Origin: an uncultured Porphyromonadaceae bacterium
Lineage (GTDB): Bacteria > Bacteroidota > Bacteroidia > Bacteroidales > Muribaculaceae
Assembly (NCBI GenBank): GCA_947166165.1
Contig: CAMVDK010000036.1
Location: 1-16,660 of the forward strand
Direction of reading: 5' to 3'
DNA: 16,660 nucleotides
Shown piece by piece: positions 7,695 through 15,052 of the stretch; position 1 is the stretch's first letter; every line of letters starts with the position of its first letter. The position numbers were made by a program, and so were the translations under genes. The notes beneath the pieces were generated by a model. The model was not told where the DNA came from. It saw nothing but the letters and a program-made list of their open reading frames with translations, and did not search any database.

Positions 7695-9680
7695 ATGAAG
7701 TTGACCCACATATTCCTGCCTGTGCTGCTGGCCCTGCTGCTGGCCTTGCCGGCCGCGGGCCAGCAGGTCGAGAAGCCGAAGAAGGAGAAGGTGACAGTGG
7801 AGCCGTCGGTGGCCTGGGGCGTGGAGGAGCCGCTGGGCGACCACCGCCCGGCCACCATCGACACCCTTTTCGAAGACTTCCACCGCACCGCCGTACCCAG
7901 CCTGCCCAGCGCGGCGTGGGCCACCACCGGCAACTACGGCGCCGCCGGGCAGAACCAGCTCTTCTTCGAGCGCCCGCTCGCGAGCGAGTTCTTCATGCAA
8001 GACGCCATCGGCCACTGGCTCCACAGCACACGGCGGCAGGTGTTCTACAACACCCGCATACCCATGACGCTGCTCTCGCACGCCACCGGAGGCGACAAGT
8101 ACAGCAACCAGGACCGCACGCGGGCCACCTTCAGCGGCAACGTCAACCGGCGGCTGCAGATTGGCGCCGCCATCGACTACATCTATTCCAAAGGCAGCTA
8201 CGACAACCAGTCGGACAAGAACTTCGGCTGGCACGCCATGGCTTCCTATATGGGCGACCGCTACGAGCTGCAGACCTTCTACAGCCACTACAGCTTCACC
8301 ACGCGCGAAAACGGCGGCATCACCGACGACCGCTACATCACCGACCCCGCCGCCGTGCAGGGCGGAGTGACGCGCGTCGACAACAAGAGCATTCTCACGC
8401 ACCTCACCGCCGCGCAGAACTCGCTCGACGGCGGACACTTCTTCATGAACCACCGCTACAAGGTGGGCTTCTACCGCACCAAGCGCGACAGCCTCACCGA
8501 CAGCATCGTCAGCCGAACCTATGTGCCCGTGACCAGCTTCGTGTGGACCATGGACTTTGCCAACAACAACCACCGCTTCCTCAACCAGAATGGCACACAG
8601 GACACCGCCTTCTTCCGCAACACCTACCTCACGCTCGGCGGCACCGACGAGCGGACACGCGCGTGGCGGCTGCGCAACACCCTGGGCGTGGCACTGCTCG
8701 AGGGATTCAACCGATATGCCAAGTTCGGATTCTCGGTCTATGCCACCCACGAGGTGCGCCGCTTCACGCAGGTGGCCGACACCGTGGCCGAGCGTGCCGA
8801 GGCCCTCGACGCGCTGCCTGCCGTCGTGGCCGACCGAACCACGCAGAACCTGCTCTGGGTGGGCGGGCAGCTCACCAAGCAGCGAGGGGCTTTGCTCCGC
8901 TACCGGGCCACCGCCCAGGTGGGGCTCGTGGGAGAAGCCGCCGGCGAACTCGACTTCACCGGCGACGTGGTCACTCGCTTCCGCCTCGGGCGCGACTCCG
9001 TCAGCCTGAGGGCATACGGCTATTTCAAGAACCTGTCCACGCCCTTCCTGATGCAGCAATTCCGGTCCAACCACGCCGTGTGGAGCAACGACTTTGGCAA
9101 AACGCAGCGGCTGCGCGTGGGCGGCGAACTCACCATCCCGCACACGTGGACGCGCGTCAATGTGGGCTACGAGACGCTGAAGAACTACGTCTACTTCGAC
9201 ACCCTGGCCCTGCCTGCGCAGCACAGCCCGGCTGTGCATGTGCTCAGCGCGACATTCAACCAGGACCTCCACTTCAAGGCCTTCAACTGGGAGAATGCCG
9301 TCACGTTGCAGACCAGCAGCAACGAGGCCGTGCTGCCGCTGCCCAAGCTGGCCGTCTACAGCAACCTCTACATCAAGGTGCTCATCGCGCGCGTGCTGCA
9401 TCTGCAGCTGGGTGTCGACGCCAACTACTACACCAAGTATTACGCCCCGGGCTACGACCCCGCCACCATGGCCTTCCACAACCAGCGCGAAAAGCAGTGC
9501 GGCAACTTCCTGCTCATGAACCTCTATGCCAATTTCAAGCTCAAGCGGGCACGCTTCTATGTGGCTCTCACCCATGCCAACGGCAAGCTCTTCGGCGGCA
9601 ACGACTACTTCGCCATCCCCCATTATCCGCTCAATCCGCGCCGCTTCCAGCTTGGCGTGAGCGTCGACTTTGCCAACTAG
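7695..9680 (+). CDS. Putative outer-membrane porin (Bacteroidetes 'putative porin' family)
   Basis: The protein has 661 residues with signal peptide MKLTHIFLPVLLALLLALPAAGQQ. After a charged stretch (KPKKEKVTVEPS, about 27-40) the rest is a long series of alternating aromatic/polar strands typical of a large beta-barrel, for example IGAAIDYIYSKGSYDNQSDKN and RFYVALTHANGKLFGGNDYF. The strand and turn patterns and the size fit the Bacteroidetes putative porin family (Porin_10 type). It likely lets solutes cross the outer membrane; the substrate is unknown. The ATG at 7695 lies 31 bp after a good promoter and begins the signal peptide. The stop is TAG. The next gene follows after 45 bp without a visible promoter, so this is probably the first gene of an operon. 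Confidence 0.85.
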   Translation: MKLTHIFLPVLLALLLALPAAGQQVEKPKKEKVTVEPSVAWGVEEPLGDHRPATIDTLFEDFHRTAVPSLPSAAWATTGNYGAAGQNQLFFERPLASEFFMQDAIGHWLHSTRRQVFYNTRIPMTLLSHATGGDKYSNQDRTRATFSGNVNRRLQIGAAIDYIYSKGSYDNQSDKNFGWHAMASYMGDRYELQTFYSHYSFTTRENGGITDDRYITDPAAVQGGVTRVDNKSILTHLTAAQNSLDGGHFFMNHRYKVGFYRTKRDSLTDSIVSRTYVPVTSFVWTMDFANNNHRFLNQNGTQDTAFFRNTYLTLGGTDERTRAWRLRNTLGVALLEGFNRYAKFGFSVYATHEVRRFTQVADTVAERAEALDALPAVVADRTTQNLLWVGGQLTKQRGALLRYRATAQVGLVGEAAGELDFTGDVVTRFRLGRDSVSLRAYGYFKNLSTPFLMQQFRSNHAVWSNDFGKTQRLRVGGELTIPHTWTRVNVGYETLKNYVYFDTLALPAQHSPAVHVLSATFNQDLHFKAFNWENAVTLQTSSNEAVLPLPKLAVYSNLYIKVLIARVLHLQLGVDANYYTKYYAPGYDPATMAFHNQREKQCGNFLLMNLYANFKLKRARFYVALTHANGKLFGGNDYFAIPHYPLNPRRFQLGVSVDFAN

Positions 9681-9725
9681 CAGGCCTCCCTGCCATCGTC
9701 AAACCCTAAAACCAACCACAAACGC

Positions 9726-10337
9726 ATGACACGTCGATTCCTTTTTCTGCTCTGCGCCGCCGCCCTGGCTGCCACCGCCGCCAGCGCCCAGAGCGTGGAG
9801 GCGCGGCTCAAGCAAATCCGCGACACCTATGCCGCGCGCCTGGACTTGATGAACAACAAACCATACGACGACCCCGGCGTGGAGCAGATGACCGTCAGCT
9901 TCAAGCGCAACATGCCCGGCACGGGACTCTTCGACTACACGTCGACCTTCTACTGGACCGACGACGAGGACGAGCAATACATGCTCCGCCCCACGCTCTA
10001 CTTTGCCACCTGCCGCTACTCCCGCAACATGGGCATGTAGGGCTACACGCGCGAGTACCTCTTCGACCCCGTCACCGAGCAGCCCATGTTCATGCTCATC
10101 ACCACCCAGGTGCTCGACTCGCCCACGCGGCTCGAGTTCCGCTTCTACTTCGACGAGCAGGGCCGCCTCATCAAGCAGCTGCCCGAGGCCATAGGCCCCT
10201 GCGACGACGGCGACGTGCTCGCCCCCGACGTGCCCGTCGACGACAATGGAGTGGCGAGCGGCGAGGCTCTGCTCAATGCCTTCGAGAGCGTCAAGGACGA
10301 CTTCCACCACCACATCGCCACCTACAAGTGGGAGTGA
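9726..10337 (+). pseudogene. Secreted protein gene interrupted by one in-frame amber codon
   Basis: The frame starts with a clear signal peptide (MTRRFLFLLCAAALAATAASAQ) and runs 104 codons to TAG at 10038-10040. It then continues without any other stop for 98 codons to TGA at 10335-10337. Protein-like sequence continues across the break: RLKQIRDTYAARLDLMNNK and TSTFYWTDDEDEQYMLRP before it, YTREYLFDPVTEQPMFMLI and RLEFRFYFDEQGRLIKQLPE after it. The whole would be a ~203-residue periplasmic or surface protein. It resembles small Bacteroidales hypothetical proteins rich in Tyr and Phe strands, but I cannot name a family. TAG is used as an ordinary stop by two neighbours (the porin and the AraC-type protein), so amber reassignment is unlikely. 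A nonsense mutation, sequencing error or occasional read-through are the options. The next gene starts 58 bp later. Confidence 0.7.
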
Positions 10338-10395
10338 GCCATAGGCTGGGCATGGATAACGGAATAAAGATTACGATAAAAGCTGCCGATTCGAG

Positions 10396-11226
10396 ATGAT
10401 ACGACGTTCACAACCCCGAGGCACTCGGCGCGGACAGATGGCGGTCTACCTCCTGCTGCTGGCCGCCGTGGTGGCCTGCATGGTGGCCCTGGGCCGTTGC
10501 GACCGGCCCGTGCCCATGCCCGTGGCGCCATCGCCCAGCGGAGGCGACACCATCGACGTGGCCATCGAGTACTCGCCCGTCACCTATTATACTTATGCCG
10601 ACACCCTGGGCGGATTCCACTACGACTTGCTCCGCCTCGTGGCCCGGCAGGCCGGACGCCCCGTCAAGTTCCACCCCATCGTCACTCTGCAGAAAGGGCT
10701 CGACGGCCTTGCCACCGGGGCCTACGACGTGCTCGTGGCGCAGTTCCCCACCACGGCCGAGAACCGCCGGCACTACCTCTTCACCGACCCCGTGTGCATC
10801 GACCAGCAGGTGCTCGTGCAGCGGCAGCCCGCCCGCATCCGCTCGCAGCTCGGGCTAGCCGGCGACACGGTCCATGTAGTGAAGGGCTCGCCAATGGTGG
10901 AGCGCATAGGCGGACTCAGCCGCGAGATAGGCGACACCATCCATGTGGTGGCCGACGACACCTACGGCCCCGAGCAGCTCGTCATGCTCGTGGCTGCCGG
11001 CGACATCCGGCTCGCTGTGGTCAACCGCAGCATAGCCCGTGCCATGGCGCAGCGGCTGACGGGCATCGACACCAGCGTCGACATCAGCATGTCGCAGTTC
11101 CAGGCCTGGACACTCGCCAAGCAGCAGGTGGCCCTGCGCGACAGCCTCAACGCGTGGCTCCGGCAGTTGCAGAGCGAGCAACGGCCGCAAATCGACTCGC
11201 TACGCGCCCGCTACTTTGTGGACTGA
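10396..11226 (+). CDS. Extracytoplasmic solute-binding protein, family 3 (MltF N-terminal-like)
   Basis: The protein has 276 residues. A basic N-terminus (MIRRSQPRGTRRGQ) leads into a hydrophobic segment (about 15-33, MAVYLLLLAAVVACMVALG), a signal sequence or membrane anchor. A Cys follows at about 35, but Arg at -1 makes it a poor lipobox. The mature part fits SBP_bac_3: DVAIEYSPVTYYTY (about 54-67), GGFHYDLLRLVARQAGRPV (about 71-89), LDGLATGAYDVLVAQFPTT (about 101-119), and later VAAGDIRLAVVNRS. In the Bacteroidetes this domain is often fused to a lytic transglycosylase (MltF); here the transglycosylase half is absent and no ABC transporter genes are adjacent. It may bind amino acids or cell-wall peptides, but this is inferred. 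An internal ATG at 10438 is an alternative start; 10396 gives a better n-region. Confidence 0.78.
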   Translation: MIRRSQPRGTRRGQMAVYLLLLAAVVACMVALGRCDRPVPMPVAPSPSGGDTIDVAIEYSPVTYYTYADTLGGFHYDLLRLVARQAGRPVKFHPIVTLQKGLDGLATGAYDVLVAQFPTTAENRRHYLFTDPVCIDQQVLVQRQPARIRSQLGLAGDTVHVVKGSPMVERIGGLSREIGDTIHVVADDTYGPEQLVMLVAAGDIRLAVVNRSIARAMAQRLTGIDTSVDISMSQFQAWTLAKQQVALRDSLNAWLRQLQSEQRPQIDSLRARYFVD

Positions 11227-11244
11227 CACAAGCCCGCGGCAGCG

Positions 11245-11260
11245 TGGCACGATTGTTGCA
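11245..11260 (+). promoter_or_regulatory. Sigma-54 promoter of the YbjN/TPR-nuclease cluster
   Basis: TGGCACGATTGTTGCA is a near-perfect match to the sigma-54 (RpoN) consensus TGGCACGnnnnTTGCA, with GG at 11246-11247 and GC at 11258-11259 separated by the required 10 bp. Transcription would start near 11271 and need an AAA+ activator bound upstream. No activator gene is in the window. Confidence 0.72.
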
Positions 11261-11270
11261 ATGACCAATA

Positions 11271-11407
11271 TGCTATACAGAATATACGTTATTTTTAAAC
11301 CATGAACTCCTTGCCCTGCCGCCAAGCCGCCCCTTGAGGGCGAATCGCCCCTGTGGCTGGGCGTGCCGACGAGGACAGACTCACTCTAAATCAATTTTTT
11401 CACGACA
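11271..11407 (+). promoter_or_regulatory. Structured leader with short ORF and competing hairpins
   Basis: This is the expected 5' untranslated region downstream of the sigma-54 promoter. An 11-codon ORF (11302-11337, encoding MNSLPCRQAAP) ends directly at GGGCGA-A-TCGCCC (11338-11350), a near-perfect palindrome. The GGGCG arm can instead pair with CGCCC at 11328-11332, so the two hairpins exclude each other, and AGCC (11325-11328) can pair with GGCT (11355-11358). It could be an attenuation-type leader or just a palindromic intergenic repeat; the sequence cannot decide. Confidence 0.3.
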
Positions 11408-13129
11408 ATGAAGATACTCGACCGATTATTCAATTCCGATAATATACAGCAGCCTTCCGACACGATGAAGGACGACTTCATCGCGTTCCTGAAGTCGAAC
11501 AACTGCAACTACAAGGAGATTGACGAGCCCGACGAAGAGCAGGTGCGCGTCATGTTCACCTATCAGGGCGGGAATTATTTCGCACTGATCAAGAACTCCA
11601 ACATCGGATTCGAAATCAACTATCCCGCCTTCTTCGCAGCGCCTCCCGGCGACCTTCAGCTCGTGCGGGCCATGTGCAACCGCGCCAACTCGTCGAGCCT
11701 CGTGCTCAAGTATGTCTACACTTTCGACGAGGAGGAGAACTGCATTCGCGTCCACTTGTCGTTTTTCATCAATGCCATCTACCCCGAGCAACTCAAACTG
11801 CTGCTCGGGGCATGCTTCGCCTGTCAGCGCGACTTTATCGATAACTATCACGACGCCAAGAAGACCGAGACCGAGTCGGACGAGGCCGATGTGGAGGAAG
11901 CCGCCTGCCGCACCATGCGCGAGCGCTACCTCATCGCCATGCAGGAGATGCGCCACGACGCCACGAGCAACGGCCACGGATGGCGCGCCGACGCCAACCG
12001 GGGCATCACACTCGAGCAGTGGCTCGACAAGGCCATGTCGCTCCGTAATTACCAGATAGACAGCCTCAAGGTGGTGCGCGGCACCCAGGTCGAGACCATC
12101 GACAGCAATCTGGCCGCCTACGACCTGAGCCGAATGCTGATAAAAGGCACCGGCAAGGATGCCATTTTGGCACACCAGAGCGCCGTCGCCATTGCCCGTG
12201 TCAGTCTGTGGGACAGCGAGAATGACGACGCCGAACAGCCTTGGCGCATCATCACCATCACGGCCATGGCCGACGGCGATGACGACAAGTCGATCTATTT
12301 CCGCGTCACCTCCACCATGTCGGCCGCCACAACCAGTCGCTCCAACACGCTGTCAACGTATAGGCTCAACGCGTCTACTTCCAACATCATGGCCTACGAC
12401 CGCGTCCCCGACGAGCAGCGCCAGCAGGAGTTCGACTACATGTGGCGTGACGCACGCATCAAAATCCGCGACGGCGAGCAACTCTCCGACCAGCAGCAGC
12501 TCATCTACGATGTGACGCGGGCCGACATAGCCTACAACCTCTACTGGGGCCGTAGCTTCATGCTCGACAAGCGTTATGTGCAGGCTCTCCAGCACTTCGA
12601 GAATGCCTATTGCGACATGCTGCCCGAATTCTTCAACCTGCCCGAAAACCTGCGTGCCACTTTCATGAACATATGCTACTATATGGGCATTTGCTACTGC
12701 GAGCTGCAGCAGTACGAAAGGGCGTTCTACTACCTGCAGCTGTTCGAAGGCGACCCGCGCGTACAAACCGCCACGACCCTCGTCAACTGCCTGGCATGCG
12801 CCCACGACATACGCGTGTTCCGCACCATCGACACCATCGTCAGCGAGATTGCCGAACACTTCAAGGACGAAGACGAAATGCCCGAGGGCATACACAACTT
12901 CCTCAAATTACTCAGCCGGCGCCGGGCCTACGCACTCATCAATTTCAACAAGCTCGACGATGCGGAGCAGGCATTCAAGGAGATGCTCGACGATCCCGAC
13001 AATGGCGATTATGCGCTCAGCGAACTCGCCCACATCGCCCGCCTGCGCGAGCAGCGCGAGCAAGCCGCCCCCGACAGCCCTTCGGACTCCACTGCCGACA
13101 ACTCCACCAGCGATGCCTCTGCCTCCTGA
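11408..13129 (+). CDS. Cytosolic YbjN-like/TPR protein of unknown function
   Basis: The protein has 573 residues, with no signal peptide or membrane segment. Residues about 17-147 resemble a YbjN/type III secretion chaperone-like fold (FIAFLKSNNCNYKEIDEPDE, with a GGNYFALIKNSNIGFEINYP strand pair). The middle (about 150-350) is unassigned. From about 372 there are TPR-like helices (YNLYWGRSFMLDKRYVQALQHF, CYYMGICYCELQQYERAFYYLQ, NFNKLDDAEQAFKEML), and the tail (555-573) is Ser/Asp/Thr-rich and disordered. Such proteins are usually adaptors or chaperones. It is the first gene after a sigma-54 promoter and overlaps the next gene, a nuclease, by 17 nt, so the two are probably translationally coupled. 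The fold calls are moderate; the function is unknown. Confidence 0.8.
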   Translation: MKILDRLFNSDNIQQPSDTMKDDFIAFLKSNNCNYKEIDEPDEEQVRVMFTYQGGNYFALIKNSNIGFEINYPAFFAAPPGDLQLVRAMCNRANSSSLVLKYVYTFDEEENCIRVHLSFFINAIYPEQLKLLLGACFACQRDFIDNYHDAKKTETESDEADVEEAACRTMRERYLIAMQEMRHDATSNGHGWRADANRGITLEQWLDKAMSLRNYQIDSLKVVRGTQVETIDSNLAAYDLSRMLIKGTGKDAILAHQSAVAIARVSLWDSENDDAEQPWRIITITAMADGDDDKSIYFRVTSTMSAATTSRSNTLSTYRLNASTSNIMAYDRVPDEQRQQEFDYMWRDARIKIRDGEQLSDQQQLIYDVTRADIAYNLYWGRSFMLDKRYVQALQHFENAYCDMLPEFFNLPENLRATFMNICYYMGICYCELQQYERAFYYLQLFEGDPRVQTATTLVNCLACAHDIRVFRTIDTIVSEIAEHFKDEDEMPEGIHNFLKLLSRRRAYALINFNKLDDAEQAFKEMLDDPDNGDYALSELAHIARLREQREQAAPDSPSDSTADNSTSDASAS

Positions 13130-13940
13130 CACCCTGCGCCTGCGGTCGTTGGCCCGCGTGGCGCTCTGGCTGGCGGCCGTAGTGCTGATGACCGGGGCAT
13201 TGCTCTGGAAATGCCACGCCACTCGCACCGGTGATCCCATGCCGCTCACCGCTGCACGCTGCGACAGCCTGCTCTGCCACCGGGTGCCCCACACCTCGGT
13301 GCTGCGCTACGAGGGCTTCACCGCCTACTTCGACCCGGCAATCCACATGTCGCGGTGCGTCACCTATCTCCTCACCCCCGGCCACCTCGAGGGTGACGCA
13401 CAGCGCACCGACCTCTTCATGGCCGACAGTGCTGTGGCCGGATGCCCGCAGCCCGATGCCTATGCCGGCACGGCGCTGCATCGCGGCCACCTCGCCCCGG
13501 CGGCTGACATGCGCTGGAGCCAACGCGCACTGCAGCAAACCTTTCTCATGACCAACATCTGCCCGCAGCACGCCTCGCTCAACGAGGGCGGATGGGCCAA
13601 CCTCGAGCAGAAGTGCCGCGAGTGGGCCGAGCGCGACCGCGCGCTTGTCGTGGCCTGCGGACCCGTGCTGGAGCGCGGCCTCGACACCATTCCGCACTCG
13701 GGCGGCATCCCCCTTCCACGACGATACTTCAAGGTCGTCATGGCTCCGCAGGCTAGCCCCGGACGGGCCATCGCGTTCGTCTATCCCAACAGCGAGGCCG
13801 CTGGCGGCGCACTCCGGCGCTATGCCACCACCGTCGACAGCGTAGAGCGGCTCACCGGCATCGACTTCTTCGCGCTTCTGCCGACGGACGAGCAGCGGCA
13901 ATTCGAGTCGTACGCCAACCTCCAGCGCTGGTTGCATTGA
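13113..13940 (+). CDS. DNA/RNA non-specific endonuclease 1 (NUC1 family), membrane-anchored
   Basis: The protein has 275 residues from the ATG at 13113, chosen because it puts a single hydrophobic segment (about 15-32, VALWLAAVVLMTGALLW) at the N-terminus. The frame is open much further upstream, but that lies inside the preceding gene. The beta-beta-alpha-metal nuclease core is clear. HRGHLAPAADM (123-133) carries the catalytic His126, and LNEGGWANLE (156-165) carries the metal-ligand Asn157 and Glu165, matching His89, Asn119 and Glu127 of Serratia nuclease. The usual DRGH motif reads HRGH here. FKVVMAP and AIAFVYPN follow, as in the family. It should cut DNA and RNA outside the cytoplasm, for nutrient scavenging, DNA processing or competition. 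A close relative follows 26 bp after its stop. Confidence 0.88.
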   Translation: MPLPPDTLRLRSLARVALWLAAVVLMTGALLWKCHATRTGDPMPLTAARCDSLLCHRVPHTSVLRYEGFTAYFDPAIHMSRCVTYLLTPGHLEGDAQRTDLFMADSAVAGCPQPDAYAGTALHRGHLAPAADMRWSQRALQQTFLMTNICPQHASLNEGGWANLEQKCREWAERDRALVVACGPVLERGLDTIPHSGGIPLPRRYFKVVMAPQASPGRAIAFVYPNSEAAGGALRRYATTVDSVERLTGIDFFALLPTDEQRQFESYANLQRWLH

Positions 13941-13966
13941 CCACTGAATCTCAACACATCACCATC

Positions 13967-14923
13967 ATGAAACGTATATTCCTTCTGCTGACACTCATCG
14001 TGAGCCTCACCCTGCCGCCCCAGGTGGATGTCAACATCGCCGATGGGGTGGGGTGCTCGTTCACCATCCAGGCCAAAAACAAGTCGAAAAAGCCGCACCG
14101 TGGCCATCGCGCCGCGAAGCGCAAGCAGGCCAAACAGGCCAAGACGGCTGCCCGCAAGGCACGAGCGCGGCAATCAGCGTCGCCCGTGCCGCTGATGGGA
14201 GCCACGGCGCCGGCCGCCATGCCCGCCGACCAGCAGCTGCTGCGTGTGGCCGTGCCCACAGCCGATTGCCGAACCATCGCCTACAAGGCCATCAGCGTCA
14301 GCTTCGACAGCCGCCTGCGCATCCCGCGCTGCGTGGCCTACACGCTCACGGCCACCCAGGTGGCCATGGCCGACGCTCCCGGCGCCGAGCGGCGCAAGAA
14401 CCACCACTTCGCCGCCGACCCGCAGGTGAAGGCGTCGCCGGGGCCGGGCGACTATCGCGGCAGCGGATTCTCACGCGGACACATGGCACCGGCCATGGAC
14501 ATGCGCTTCGACCACCAGGCCATGGCGCAGTGCTTCCTGATGACCAACATGTGTCCGCAGGACGAAAAACTCAACAACGGAGCCTGGCGGCAACTCGAGG
14601 AGCGCGTCCATAGGTGGGCGAGGCGCGACGGACAACTTGTCATCTTCACCGGCCCCGTCATGCCCGCCGGCCGCCCGGCCACCGTCGGGCCGCGGGCCGA
14701 CATCGCCGTGCCGGCCGCTTTCTATAAGGTGGTCTACGCTCCCCGCCAGAACCGCGCCATCGCGTTCGTCTATGACAACCGCCCGCCAGCCGGCGGCCTC
14801 GAGCGGCACGTCACTACCATTGCCGACGTAGAGCGCCAGACGGGGCTCACCTTTCTCTCCGCGCTCCCGGCCCAGCAGCAGCGCGCGCTCAAGCAGCAGT
14901 GCGACCTGGGCGCGTGGCAATAA
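13967..14923 (+). CDS. DNA/RNA non-specific endonuclease 2 (NUC1 family), secreted
   Basis: The protein has 318 residues from the ATG at 13967. A TTG ten codons earlier is less likely, because only 13967 gives a signal peptide at the very N-terminus (MKRIFLLLTLIVSLTLPPQ). Residues about 37-70 are strongly basic (HRGHRAAKRKQAKQAKTAAR), suitable for binding nucleic acid or a negatively charged surface; the first nuclease lacks this. The catalytic core shows SRGHMAPAMDM (169-179, His172), LNNGAW-QLE (Asn203, Glu211), then FYKVVYAP and AIAFVYDN. The DRGH Asp is Ser, a substitution I recall as common in Bacteroidetes members. It shares its layout, including FLMTN-CPQ, with nuclease 1, so the pair is a tandem duplication that has diverged. 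It is the last gene of the sigma-54 cluster. Confidence 0.88.
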   Translation: MKRIFLLLTLIVSLTLPPQVDVNIADGVGCSFTIQAKNKSKKPHRGHRAAKRKQAKQAKTAARKARARQSASPVPLMGATAPAAMPADQQLLRVAVPTADCRTIAYKAISVSFDSRLRIPRCVAYTLTATQVAMADAPGAERRKNHHFAADPQVKASPGPGDYRGSGFSRGHMAPAMDMRFDHQAMAQCFLMTNMCPQDEKLNNGAWRQLEERVHRWARRDGQLVIFTGPVMPAGRPATVGPRADIAVPAAFYKVVYAPRQNRAIAFVYDNRPPAGGLERHVTTIADVERQTGLTFLSALPAQQQRALKQQCDLGAWQ

Positions 14924-14977
14924 AACCAACTGCCACCGACGCATTCCGCACCGTTTTTAAGGCCAAAGCACCCTTTT

Positions 14978-15020
14978 TTGGCACAATATTTGCTTGAATG
15001 GCAAAAGCGAATTAACTTTG
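14978..15020 (+). promoter_or_regulatory. Overlapping sigma-54-like and sigma-ABfr-like promoters before panC
   Basis: TTGGCACAATATTTGCT (14978-14994) has GG (14980-14981) and GC (14992-14993) exactly 10 bp apart, matching sigma-54. TTTG (14989-14992) and TAACTTTG (15013-15020), separated by 20 bp, match the Bacteroidetes housekeeping promoter, and its -33 box overlaps the sigma-54 -12 box. GCCAAA (14962-14967) and TTTGGC (14977-14982) also form an inverted repeat across the -24 element. The panC start is 33 bp after the -7 box. The housekeeping promoter is the safer call. Confidence 0.6.
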
Positions 15021-15052
15021 CATCGTTTTTTTATAATCTACTTGTAGAGGAA

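Noticed and set aside
7677..9623. 648-codon minus-strand and 691-codon second plus-strand frames over the porin gene
   Set aside because: Both have low-complexity Arg/Ala/His or Val/Gly/Glu composition and no motifs, while the porin frame has a promoter, a signal peptide and beta-barrel pattern.
10038..10040. Amber codon recoding (TAG as an amino acid) across the window
   Set aside because: The AraC-type gene and the porin gene end with TAG at the expected family ends, so general reassignment is not supported.
12849..13112. Extension of nuclease 1 by 88 codons upstream
   Set aside because: It overlaps the coding region of the YbjN-like/TPR gene in another frame. The Ser/Thr/Pro/Arg-rich translation looks like an out-of-frame reading of GC-rich DNA, and the membrane segment starts naturally after 13113.
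13937..13966. TTG start for nuclease 2 overlapping the nuclease 1 stop
   Set aside because: It would add ten polar residues before a good signal peptide that begins exactly at the ATG at 13967.
14978..15052. Earlier in-frame ATG for panC, adding 25 residues
   Set aside because: It lies within the promoter elements, the extra residues are unlike any PanC N-terminus, and the ATG at 15053 gives the standard length.
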